A stretch of 36,394 nucleotides of DNA. Source: Sediminimonas qiaohouensis DSM 21189 (GTDB lineage: Bacteria > Pseudomonadota > Alphaproteobacteria > Rhodobacterales > Rhodobacteraceae). The stretch's first letter is position 1. Each line of letters begins with the position of its first letter. The stretch lies in assembly GCF_000423645.1 (NCBI RefSeq), contig NZ_AUIJ01000029.1, positions 1 to 36,394 on the forward strand. The letters run 5' to 3'. Below the pieces are notes generated by a model. It did not search any database and had not been told where the DNA came from. It saw nothing but the letters and a program-made list of their open reading frames with translations. Shown piece after piece: positions 1-7,025 of this stretch. A program made the position numbers and the translations under genes.

Positions 1-258
1 CAGGTCGACCAAATGCAGCAGGCTCTCGACGAAGCCTGTGGTCTGGCGTAGCGCCATGCCGAACAACACTTTCATCGTCAAGCATGTCTGGATAGCGGTG
101 TCGCTGTAGGTCTGCTGCCGACCGCGCTTACCGGTCGGCGCAGCCTCCCAGATCATCTCCGGGTCAAACCAGACTGTCAGCGAGCCACGGCGCTTGAGCG
201 CTTCGTTATAGGCCGGCCAGTTCCTGGTCTTGTAGGTTGGGGGTGTGGGTCTGCTCAT
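1..258 (-). CDS. IS5-family transposase, N-terminal part (runs off window)
   Basis: Translation from ATG at 258 on the minus strand begins MSRPTPPTYKTRNWPAYNEA and continues through a block with VWFDPEMIW, RGRQQTYSD and a stretch on target-DNA and dimer contacts ending TGFVESLLHLVDL. This is the conserved N-terminal region of IS5-group DDE transposases. About 86 residues are visible. The catalytic DDE residues would lie beyond the left edge, so activity cannot be judged. Confidence 0.85.
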   Translation of the reverse strand, partial: MSRPTPPTYKTRNWPAYNEALKRRGSLTVWFDPEMIWEAAPTGKRGRQQTYSDTAIQTCLTMKVLFGMALRQTTGFVESLLHLVDL

Positions 259-321
259 GTCGCCCAGCTACCACACTGGATTCGCGACATGAATCCCTCA
301 CGCGCTTTGTGCAACAGAGCC
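1..321 (-). mobile_element. IS5-family insertion sequence, one end only
   Basis: The element enters from the left edge of the window. Its visible terminus is a typical inverted-repeat-like end at 305-321; read inward on the minus strand it begins GGCTCTGTTGCACAAAG. The transposase start lies 47 bases inside this end. To the right of 321 the reading frame of a TRAP permease resumes, so base 321/322 is the insertion boundary. The other end, and therefore the target duplication, are outside the window. Confidence 0.85.
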
Positions 322-675
322 ATAAGCGGTGCTGAGCGTGATCAGCCCGAGCACGCCGAAGAAGGAGCAGGAAACAAGATCGGATAGCAGATCCACGCGG
401 CGAGACCATTTCGCTGACAGCGCCTGGGTCAGGAGTTCGACCGAGATGTGCCCGCTACCGCTTTCAACGGCGGCCAGCGGCAGGAATGTCAGGGCGACCA
501 TGTAGTAATAGGTCACCACGTCGAGGGTGCCTTTGATCGATTTTGCCAGCAGGTACTTGGCTGCCACGTCGGCTGTGACTTGCAACATCATGGCCACGAG
601 AGCGACACCCGAGATTGCCAGCAGCACCGTCGATGTCCGTTCCAGTACGGCGTCCAGCGCCGAAAATATCCGCAT
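322..675 (-). pseudogene. TRAP transporter small permease (DctQ-like), 3' end cut off by IS5
   Basis: DctQ proteins are the small membrane subunit of TRAP transporters, which import carboxylates with a periplasmic receptor and a large DctM permease. The visible 118 codons begin MRIFSALDAVLERTSTVLLA, with hydrophobic segments near residues 15-38, 50-70 and 95-115 and the ALTFLPLAAVESGSGHISVE stretch typical of the family. The ATG at 675 has a strong Shine-Dalgarno (GGGAGGGAG) just upstream. Family members have four membrane spans and about 160-190 residues. Here the frame runs into the IS5 end and stops seven codons later at 298, so the last span is lost. The gene is divergent from the catabolic operon and shares its control region, which suggests it once imported that operon's substrate. 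Confidence 0.85.
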
Positions 676-720
676 GACTCCCTCCCTTGGTCTCCGGCCC
701 CAGTGGATGTTGAGACCGAA

Positions 721-737
721 TTAAATACCAACTTAAA
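721..737 (+). promoter_or_regulatory. candidate GntR operator, copy 1
   Basis: The sequence TTAAATACCAACTTAAA lies in the leader or promoter of the leftward permease gene. It matches the reverse complement of 911-927 at 14 of 17 positions, and 6241-6257 on the same strand at 14 of 17. Assignment to the GntR regulator at 5373-6200 is inference from location. Confidence 0.5.
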
Positions 738-910
738 GTCATGCACCGCTGAACTGTCAACGATATATTTGCGATCAAATCTGAAAAAATCAGACCATCA
801 AAAATTTAAAAGCAATAAACACAATATGTTATCTTGATTATTGGGGTGGTCTTTATTTTTCCAGTGCGCTTCATGCTTGACGCCACGGCCCAGTCAAATC
901 TATGAATTAT

Positions 911-927
911 ATTAAATTGGTATTTAT
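911..927 (-). promoter_or_regulatory. candidate GntR operator, copy 2
   Basis: Read on the minus strand this is ATAAATACCAATTTAAT, sharing the core TAAATACCAA with copy 1. It sits just before the Shine-Dalgarno AGAGGA (931-936) of the first operon gene, a position where a bound repressor would block transcription. Confidence 0.5.
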
Positions 928-944
928 GAAAGAGGACCAAGCTG

Positions 945-1517
945 ATGTCTCATCCGACACATATCGCGCGGATCGAACTTCCCGACCAAGGGGAGCTCGA
1001 CGCCGAGATCCGATCATATTTCGATCTTTGCGAGGAAAAGCTGGGTATGATTCCCAACGTCCTGCGATGCTACACCGGCAACCCGGCTAAGCTGCGAACC
1101 TTCAGCGAATTCTACAATGAGCTGATGCTGGGCGAGTCGCCCCTGACGAAACTGGAGCGCGAGATGATCGCCACCGTGGTCTCATCGCGGAACCGGTGTT
1201 TCTATTGCCTGGTTGCTCATGGCCAGGCCGTGCGTGAACTGTCTGGAGATCCCGAGCTTGGCGAAATCATGGCCTTCAACTACCGCTCCGGGGAGTTGTC
1301 AGAACGGCAGCGGGCGATGCTGGATTACGCATGGAAGCTGACGGACACGCCCGAGAGCATCGGCGAGGCCGACAGGCAAGCTCTGCGCGATGCAGGTTTC
1401 ACCGACCGCGAGATTTTCGACATCACCGATGTGACGTCCTTTTTCAACTATACCAACCGGATGGCGCACGGGGTGGATATGGCACCCAACCGTGAATACC
1501 ACGCCATGAACCGGTAA
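945..1517 (+). CDS. AhpD/CMD-family peroxidase-related protein
   Basis: The 190-aa product belongs to the alkylhydroperoxidase D / carboxymuconolactone decarboxylase fold. It carries the redox motif C85-F-Y-C88 followed by H92 (NRCFYCLVAH), preceded by the helix EREMIATVVSSRN. This is the pattern of the 'uncharacterised peroxidase-related' subgroup, whose members reduce peroxides or remain without known substrate. The start has Shine-Dalgarno AGAGGA about eight bases upstream. It is the first gene of the operon; the next ORF begins 14 bases after its stop. A role in detoxifying a reactive by-product, or in decarboxylation, is inference. Confidence 0.85.
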   Translation: MSHPTHIARIELPDQGELDAEIRSYFDLCEEKLGMIPNVLRCYTGNPAKLRTFSEFYNELMLGESPLTKLEREMIATVVSSRNRCFYCLVAHGQAVRELSGDPELGEIMAFNYRSGELSERQRAMLDYAWKLTDTPESIGEADRQALRDAGFTDREIFDITDVTSFFNYTNRMAHGVDMAPNREYHAMNR

Positions 1518-1531
1518 GCGGAGCGATACTA

Positions 1532-3646
1532 ATGACCGATCACCCGCTACGACCGCTAATGGAGCCGGAGAGCGTCGCCGTTGTTGGCGCCACGCAGTTC
1601 GCGCCGGGACGGATGGGGACGCGCACGCTGCACGACTTCGCCGAGGCGAAATGGCCAGGGCGGCTATATCCAGTCACCCAAAAGGCTGCCGAGCTTTATG
1701 GCTACCCAACCTTCGCCAGCCTTGCGGGTCTGCCCGAGGCGGTGGATCTGGTCATTGCCCGCGTTCCGGCTCAAGCGCTTGAGAAGGTGGTGGACGACGC
1801 GATAGCGAATGGGGCGAAAGCTCTGATTGCTCTGGCGTCGGGGTTTGCCGAAACTGGCGACGATGGGCGCATGACGCAGCAGCGGATCGCGGACAAGGCG
1901 CAGAACGCAGGGCTGCGCCTGCTTGGTCCGCAATCCATCGGGCATATCAATTTTCTCGCACGCCTTCCGGCGACACTGAGCGCATTGCTGGAGCTCGTTC
2001 CCATGCGCGGCGGGGATATCGCTCTGCTTTCGCAGAGCGGTGCCCTATCTAATTATACCACGGTCGAAGCGTGGCAGCGTGGGCTGACGATGTCTCATGT
2101 GGTGACTTTCGGCAATGCCGCCGACGTCACCCCGGCCGAGGTGATCGACTATCTGGCGGACGTGCCGGAAACCCGCGTCATCGCGTGCTACCTGGAAGGG
2201 GTCGGTGATCCAGACGCATTCCGTGCTGCGTGCACAAAAGCCGTGACTTCTGGCAAGCGTGTTGTCGCTCTTAAATCCGGGCGATCCGAACGCGGACGTC
2301 AGGCCGTCGCAAGTCACACCGCCAGCATGACAGGGTCGGCGGAAGCCTTCGATGCGCTGTGCACCAGCAGTGGGGTCATGACAGTTCGCAGCATCAGCGA
2401 GCTTCTCGACGTTGCAGCCGTTGGGCGTCTGTCCCGGAAACCGCCCGGCCCGGTCGGCATGATAAGTTTCAGTGGCGCATCCTGTGCGCTCTTCGCGGAT
2501 TATTGCGCCGCCGAGGATCTGGAGATCGCGGCTTTGAATCCCGGCACGGAATCAGCGTTGACTGAGATTCTGCCGTGGTTCCTCAAGCCGGCCATGCCAT
2601 TTGATGTGGGCCAGATCGTTTTCGATCACGAGCTTTTTGCGCGCGCCCTGACACATATCGCGGCCGACACGGGGATCGGCACGTTGGTGGTCAATATGCA
2701 CACGATCAATCCTGCCGCCCTTTGTCCCGATCGCAAGATCGAGGCGATCAAGGCGATGCAGCGCGCCTCGGGAAAGCCGGTGGTAGTGGTATGGGAAGCC
2801 GCCAGACCGGAGGACGCGCAGCGGCTGCGCGATCTCACGGGGTGCGCGGTTTTCGCCGATCTGGCCCGCGCGGTCCGTGCGCTTGGGCGGGTTCAATGCG
2901 ATCCCGAGGCGGATGTCGTCGAGCAGCGGTGCCCGGATTCCGTGCCGCGTCCATCCAGTCTTGCAGACGAACACGAAGCCAAGGCCTTTCTTGCTGGTTT
3001 GGGCTTGCCGATTCCCGAGGCTGAATTGCTCACCTCTGAGAGCCTTGACGCGCAGGAACATGTCGGGTTCCCGCACACCGGGACGTTCGCGTTGAAGATC
3101 GTGTCGTCCGATATCCAACACAAGACCGAGGTCGGGGGCGTTGCATTGGACGTAAATGGTGCAGAGGTCTGTGACCGGGCATGCAGAATGCTCACCGAGG
3201 TACGGGCCAAATGCCCGGATGCGCGGTTGCGCGGCGTTCTGGCCGAACGGATGGCGCCAGCAGGCTCGCAGGAAATGGTGATCAGCGTGTTGCGGGACGT
3301 GGAGTGCGGGCCGGTTCTAACCATCGGCGCCGGCGGCACAGCAGTGGAACTGTATCGCGACGTCGCGCGCCGGGTCTGTCCCGTTTCGGTTATGGAAGTC
3401 CGCAGAATGGTGGGTGAGCTGAAATCTGCTCCGCTTCTTGAGGGTTTCCGCGGCGGTCCGCCGTCCGATCTGGACGCGCTGATGGCGTTGGTTGAGCGGA
3501 TTTCACAGATCGCGGTGGCCGCGCCTTGGCTCATGCAACTCGAACTCAACCCCGTCCTCGTCGGACGGCCCGGGGAGGGGGTGCTTGTGGTCGACGCCCT
3601 GGCGGAAATCGACGCCAGCCACGCGCCGCGCGATGCGGCGGAATAG
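1532..3646 (+). CDS. ADP-forming acyl-CoA ligase (acetate-CoA ligase family), fused alpha-beta
   Basis: The 704-aa protein has the domain order of single-chain NDP-forming acyl-CoA synthetases: CoA-binding Rossmann domain (SVAVVGAT, residues 14-21), succinyl-CoA-ligase-like domains with the SQSGALSNY block (168-175), and the phosphohistidine site SHTASMTGS with H262. A C-terminal ATP-grasp domain starts near residue 475 (KIVSSDIQHKTEVGG, then GPVLTIGAGG). These enzymes couple acid, ATP and CoA to acyl-CoA, ADP and phosphate, reversibly. All expected parts are visible and the length is normal. The substrate cannot be told from sequence. It is followed after only four bases by an AMP-forming ligase ORF; two ligases of different chemistry in one operon is notable. 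Confidence 0.88.
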   Translation: MTDHPLRPLMEPESVAVVGATQFAPGRMGTRTLHDFAEAKWPGRLYPVTQKAAELYGYPTFASLAGLPEAVDLVIARVPAQALEKVVDDAIANGAKALIALASGFAETGDDGRMTQQRIADKAQNAGLRLLGPQSIGHINFLARLPATLSALLELVPMRGGDIALLSQSGALSNYTTVEAWQRGLTMSHVVTFGNAADVTPAEVIDYLADVPETRVIACYLEGVGDPDAFRAACTKAVTSGKRVVALKSGRSERGRQAVASHTASMTGSAEAFDALCTSSGVMTVRSISELLDVAAVGRLSRKPPGPVGMISFSGASCALFADYCAAEDLEIAALNPGTESALTEILPWFLKPAMPFDVGQIVFDHELFARALTHIAADTGIGTLVVNMHTINPAALCPDRKIEAIKAMQRASGKPVVVVWEAARPEDAQRLRDLTGCAVFADLARAVRALGRVQCDPEADVVEQRCPDSVPRPSSLADEHEAKAFLAGLGLPIPEAELLTSESLDAQEHVGFPHTGTFALKIVSSDIQHKTEVGGVALDVNGAEVCDRACRMLTEVRAKCPDARLRGVLAERMAPAGSQEMVISVLRDVECGPVLTIGAGGTAVELYRDVARRVCPVSVMEVRRMVGELKSAPLLEGFRGGPPSDLDALMALVERISQIAVAAPWLMQLELNPVLVGRPGEGVLVVDALAEIDASHAPRDAAE

Positions 3647-3670
3647 GCCATGCTGGAGGAGAGAAGTATC

Positions 3671-5350
3671 ATGCAGATCGGAACCGGCAGTCACTTCGCA
3701 GGGGTCAAGGATCCGCCATTGACCGACGCGACCATCGGTGCGCATGTCGCACGCACGGTGGAAGCATATGGCGATTGCCCCGCCATTCTGGCGCCCACAG
3801 GCGCGGTCCTCCTCACCTATGCGCAGTTCTGGCGGCGCGCGGAATCCTTGGCGTCCGGGCTTCTTGCCCTCGGCTTGGAGCCAGGCGACCGGATTGCCAT
3901 TCTCGCGCCAAATTGCGTCGAATGGGCATTGTTGCAGTTCGCTACTGCTCGCGCCGGGCTAGTTCTGGTCACGCTGAACCCGGCCTATCGCAGCCCGGAG
4001 TTGGAATTTACACTCAAGGCTTCGGGCAGTCGCGCGCTCGTGGCCAGTCGCACCTTCAAGACGTCGGACTATCTTGAACTGCTGAACGAATGCGAGAACA
4101 CGTCGCTTCCCAATCGGCTCCCCGAACCGTTGAATTTATTCATTGGTCTTGGTTCCGATTGGCCGAAAGGCACACGGTTGTTCGATGAGATCGAGGCGCT
4201 GGGCGCAGCCCGCCAATCCGGTCATTTGGCCAAGGTCGAGCATGCCTTACGTCCCGAGGAACCCATCAATATCCAGTTCACGAGCGGCACGACCGGCTTG
4301 CCGAAGGCGGTCACGCTCTCGCATCGCAACATCCTTAACAATGCGCGCTTTGTGGCACACCGTCAGTCATTGGGCAGACAGGACCGTTTGTGCATCCCGG
4401 TGCCGCTTTATCATTGCTTCGGGATGGTGATGGGTAACCTCGCCTGCGCTGCAGTTGGCGCCTCCTGGGTTTATCCGTCCGAGGGATTTGAAGCCGAGAG
4501 CACGCTGGCAGCGGTGGAAAATACCGGCAGCACCGCGCTCTATGGCGTCCCCACGATGTTCATTGCCATGCTCAATGCCCCATCCTTCGCAAGTCGAAAA
4601 CTGGACAGCCTGCGCACGGGGATCATGGCCGGGGCCCCGTGTCCTGCTGAAGTGATGCGCCGGGTCATCGACGAGATGCACATGAGCGACGTGACGATCT
4701 GTTACGGGATGACCGAGACAAGCCCGGTCAGCTTCCAGACGCACAAGGACGACACGCTGGACCGTCGAGTGAGCAGCGTGGGCACCGTGCAACCACACCT
4801 GGAAGCACGGCTGGTCGATGAGGGTGACAATGTGTGCCCGATCGGGGAAGAAGGGGAAATACAGGTGCGCGGCTATTCCGTTATGGCGGGCTACTGGGGG
4901 GATCCCGATGCCACGCGTGCCGTGATTTCCGACGGCGGGTGGATGCGCACGGGGGATCTGGGTCGAATGGATGCTGAAGGCTTCTGCCAGGTCACCGGCA
5001 GATCCAAGGACGTGATAATTAGGGGCGGGGAGAATATCGCGCCGAAAGAGATCGAGGAGATGCTGCACGCTCACCCCGAAGTGCAGGACGTACAGGTGTT
5101 CGGACTGCCCGATGATCGGTTGGGTGAAACCGTCTGCGCATGGATTCAGCCGACACCCGGCGCACAACCGGATCCGGAGGCGCTACGGGACTACTGCAAG
5201 AGCAGGATTTCGCATTTCAAGGTGCCCCAGATAATTCGGATCGTGTCCTCTTTTCCGATGACGGCTAGCGGAAAGCCGCAGAAATTCGCAATGCGCGAAA
5301 TGCAAATGAGGGACCACGATAACTTCGTGCTTCCCGGTTCAGGCAATTAA
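3671..5350 (+). CDS. AMP-forming acyl-CoA ligase (fatty-acyl/aryl-CoA synthetase type)
   Basis: The 559-aa adenylate-forming enzyme activates a carboxylic acid to acyl-AMP and then acyl-CoA. Seen motifs are the P-loop TSGTTGLPK (residues 204-212), YGMTETSP, the hinge block GDLGRMDAEGF..TGRSKDVI and the C-terminal catalytic-Lys motif MTASGKPQK. I chose ATG 3671, not 3650: GGAGGAGAG (3655-3663) is well placed for 3671 and lies downstream of the earlier ATG. The P-loop is followed by A rather than the usual G, a minor departure. The protein resembles medium/long-chain ligases, but its acid is unknown. It is third in the operon. Confidence 0.9.
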   Translation: MQIGTGSHFAGVKDPPLTDATIGAHVARTVEAYGDCPAILAPTGAVLLTYAQFWRRAESLASGLLALGLEPGDRIAILAPNCVEWALLQFATARAGLVLVTLNPAYRSPELEFTLKASGSRALVASRTFKTSDYLELLNECENTSLPNRLPEPLNLFIGLGSDWPKGTRLFDEIEALGAARQSGHLAKVEHALRPEEPINIQFTSGTTGLPKAVTLSHRNILNNARFVAHRQSLGRQDRLCIPVPLYHCFGMVMGNLACAAVGASWVYPSEGFEAESTLAAVENTGSTALYGVPTMFIAMLNAPSFASRKLDSLRTGIMAGAPCPAEVMRRVIDEMHMSDVTICYGMTETSPVSFQTHKDDTLDRRVSSVGTVQPHLEARLVDEGDNVCPIGEEGEIQVRGYSVMAGYWGDPDATRAVISDGGWMRTGDLGRMDAEGFCQVTGRSKDVIIRGGENIAPKEIEEMLHAHPEVQDVQVFGLPDDRLGETVCAWIQPTPGAQPDPEALRDYCKSRISHFKVPQIIRIVSSFPMTASGKPQKFAMREMQMRDHDNFVLPGSGN

Positions 5351-5372
5351 CCTTTCTCCGGGGTGCACAGCG

Positions 5373-6200
5373 ATGCTAAGAAAAGTTAATCAGGATTTTG
5401 GGCAGGAAATGCGGTCGGACCAGACGGACAAACATTCAGCGCGCGGGGCGACCACGGGGACAGCCAAGAAAGGTTATCTCTATCAAACGGTGGCCAATTT
5501 GGTTGCAAAGCAGATCGAGAGCGGTGCCTACAAGGTCGGTGATCTTCTGCCGCGCGAAGAAGATCTTGCCCGAAATCTAAAGGTCAGCCGGAACACGATG
5601 CGACATGCGCTCCAATTGCTGGAGGAACAGGGTCTCATCTTGCGCAAGAAGCGGCTCGGAACGGTCGTGATCGCGTCGCGTCCGAGCACCACGATGACGA
5701 TCAACCTGACATCTCTGGATAGCTTTGGCCAGGTCGCCGAGCGCACCACTTTCCACCCGAAGATGGATGGCCCCCTCTCGCTGCCATCAGATCTCTCGTC
5801 GATCTGTGAAACGGATGGGCCGCCGCTTGATACATGGGTGCGGGTCAGCGGTGCCCGGACCGATACCGTTTCGGACGCGCCCTATTCCTACGCGGCATTC
5901 TATTTCCCGGAGCGTTTCGCCAGAGCTGCTCAGTTGATCGGGCCGAAGACGGGTCTGGTCTACCGTATTGTCGAGGAAACATTCGGCGTTGTCGTCGATG
6001 CGGTGCAGCTCGAGATACTCGCCGCGCCCATCGGGCCGGAGGTGGCGGAGGCGCTGGACCTCGATGAGGGCAACGTTCTGTTGAAGCTTCTCGAAGTAAT
6101 GCGCGACGCCGAAGGCCAGGTCATCGAGGCGGTCGAGGCCTATTATCAACCGGAAACCTTCCGCTATCGTGGCGTCATCCGACCCAACGGCTCCCGCTGA
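5373..6200 (+). CDS. GntR-family transcriptional regulator, HutC/UTRA type
   Basis: The product is 275 aa. A winged helix-turn-helix covers about residues 30-105 (YLYQTVANLVAKQIESGAYK, then LPREEDLARNLKVSRNTMRHAL and the wing with GLILRKKRLGTVV), followed by a C-terminal UTRA-like effector domain (GLVYRIVEETFGV, LLKLLEVMRDAEGQVIEAVEAY). HutC-type regulators usually repress a catabolic operon and release DNA on binding a pathway metabolite, often an acyl-CoA or sugar derivative. The start could also be ATG 5409; neither has an ideal ribosome site. It lies inside the operon, and three copies of a 17-bp motif at nearby starts are its likely operators. Confidence 0.85.
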   Translation: MLRKVNQDFGQEMRSDQTDKHSARGATTGTAKKGYLYQTVANLVAKQIESGAYKVGDLLPREEDLARNLKVSRNTMRHALQLLEEQGLILRKKRLGTVVIASRPSTTMTINLTSLDSFGQVAERTTFHPKMDGPLSLPSDLSSICETDGPPLDTWVRVSGARTDTVSDAPYSYAAFYFPERFARAAQLIGPKTGLVYRIVEETFGVVVDAVQLEILAAPIGPEVAEALDLDEGNVLLKLLEVMRDAEGQVIEAVEAYYQPETFRYRGVIRPNGSR

Positions 6201-6240
6201 ATCCTGACCAAGCCCAAGCGTCCGCACGGCGCATTCTAAA

Positions 6241-6257
6241 ATAAATTCCAACATAAA
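6241..6257 (+). promoter_or_regulatory. candidate GntR operator, copy 3
   Basis: ATAAATTCCAACATAAA lies in the 72-base gap between the regulator gene and the enoyl-CoA hydratase-like gene, 15 bases before its ATG. It differs from copy 1 at three positions. Its presence suggests an internal regulated promoter for the last two genes. Confidence 0.45.
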
Positions 6258-6272
6258 AACTGGAGACCCCCG

Positions 6273-7025
6273 ATGCCTGATGCACTCACTTACACGGCCA
6301 AGGATCATGTCCTGCATATCCGGATCAACCGTCCGGAGGCGATGAACACTTTCAATGCCGATGTCGTGGCCGGTTTCCGCGAGGCGTGGGATCGCTTCAA
6401 CTCAGATTCAGATCTCCGTGTGGGTCTGCTCTCAGCGGCTGGCGAGCGCGCCTTCAGCGCCGGTGTGGACCTCAAGACGCCGGTCAGCGTGCCTGAGCTC
6501 GCCTCTGTGCTCCCCGGCATCGGGGTCGAGGTGAGAAAGCCCCTCGTGGCGGCAATCTCGGGCCACTGTCTGGGCGTGGGGCTGGTGATGGCGCTGGCCT
6601 GCGACTTGCGCATCGCGACACCAACGGCGAAGTTTGGATATCCCGAACCCAAGGTGGGAACGACGGGCGGAATTGCCAGTTCGCTGCCGCGTTACCTGCC
6701 GCGCGCGATTGCCATGGAGATGCTGTTCACGGGGGACAGTCTCGACGCCGAGAGAGCCTATCAGATCGGGTTCATCAATCGTCTGGTTGATGGCTCTGCA
6801 CTTGAAGAAGAGGCCTTTTCCCTTGCCGCGCGCATTGCCGGTAACGCACCGCGTGTGGTGGGCGTTCTCAAGGAACTGGTCCAGATGAGCGACACGCCGA
6901 CCCCCCTCGAGACTGCCGCTGCGGCCGAGCGTCTTCTGGCGCCGTTGCGCGGCAGTGCCGACGAGATCGAGGGACGACAAGCATTCCTCGAGAAACGCAA
7001 GCCCGTCTTCACCGGTAAACTCTGA
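6273..7025 (+). CDS. enoyl-CoA hydratase/isomerase-fold protein with one catalytic Glu missing
   Basis: The 250-aa crotonase-fold protein has the family's start (INRPEAMNTFN), the oxyanion-hole block (GERAFSAGVDLK, then GHCLGVGLVMALACD) and FGYPEPKVGTTGG. In classical enoyl-CoA hydratases two glutamates act: one in GGGxEL and one in the QPE block. Here the first position is Val (GVGLVMALACD), while the second (PEPKVG) is kept. It may therefore be an isomerase, decarboxylase or hydrolase of the same superfamily and not a true hydratase. The Shine-Dalgarno TGGAGA precedes the ATG. Its stop overlaps the next start by one base (TGATG), indicating translational coupling to the molybdoenzyme. Confidence 0.87.
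   Translation: MPDALTYTAKDHVLHIRINRPEAMNTFNADVVAGFREAWDRFNSDSDLRVGLLSAAGERAFSAGVDLKTPVSVPELASVLPGIGVEVRKPLVAAISGHCLGVGLVMALACDLRIATPTAKFGYPEPKVGTTGGIASSLPRYLPRAIAMEMLFTGDSLDAERAYQIGFINRLVDGSALEEEAFSLAARIAGNAPRVVGVLKELVQMSDTPTPLETAAAAERLLAPLRGSADEIEGRQAFLEKRKPVFTGKL

Larger units (their letters stand above)
676..944. promoter_or_regulatory. divergent control region between dctQ remnant and catabolic operon
   Basis: This 269-base interval separates two divergently oriented genes and is much richer in A and T than either. It holds two related copies of a 17-bp motif in opposite orientation, one 46 bases upstream of the permease start and the other ending 18 bases before the ATG at 945. No gene is seen in it. 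I could not place -35/-10 hexamers with confidence. Confidence 0.6.

Noticed and set aside
2893-3672. Minus-strand 259-aa Ser/Arg-rich frame
   Set aside because: Shadow of the ADP-forming ligase gene, with low-complexity composition typical of antisense frames in GC-rich DNA.
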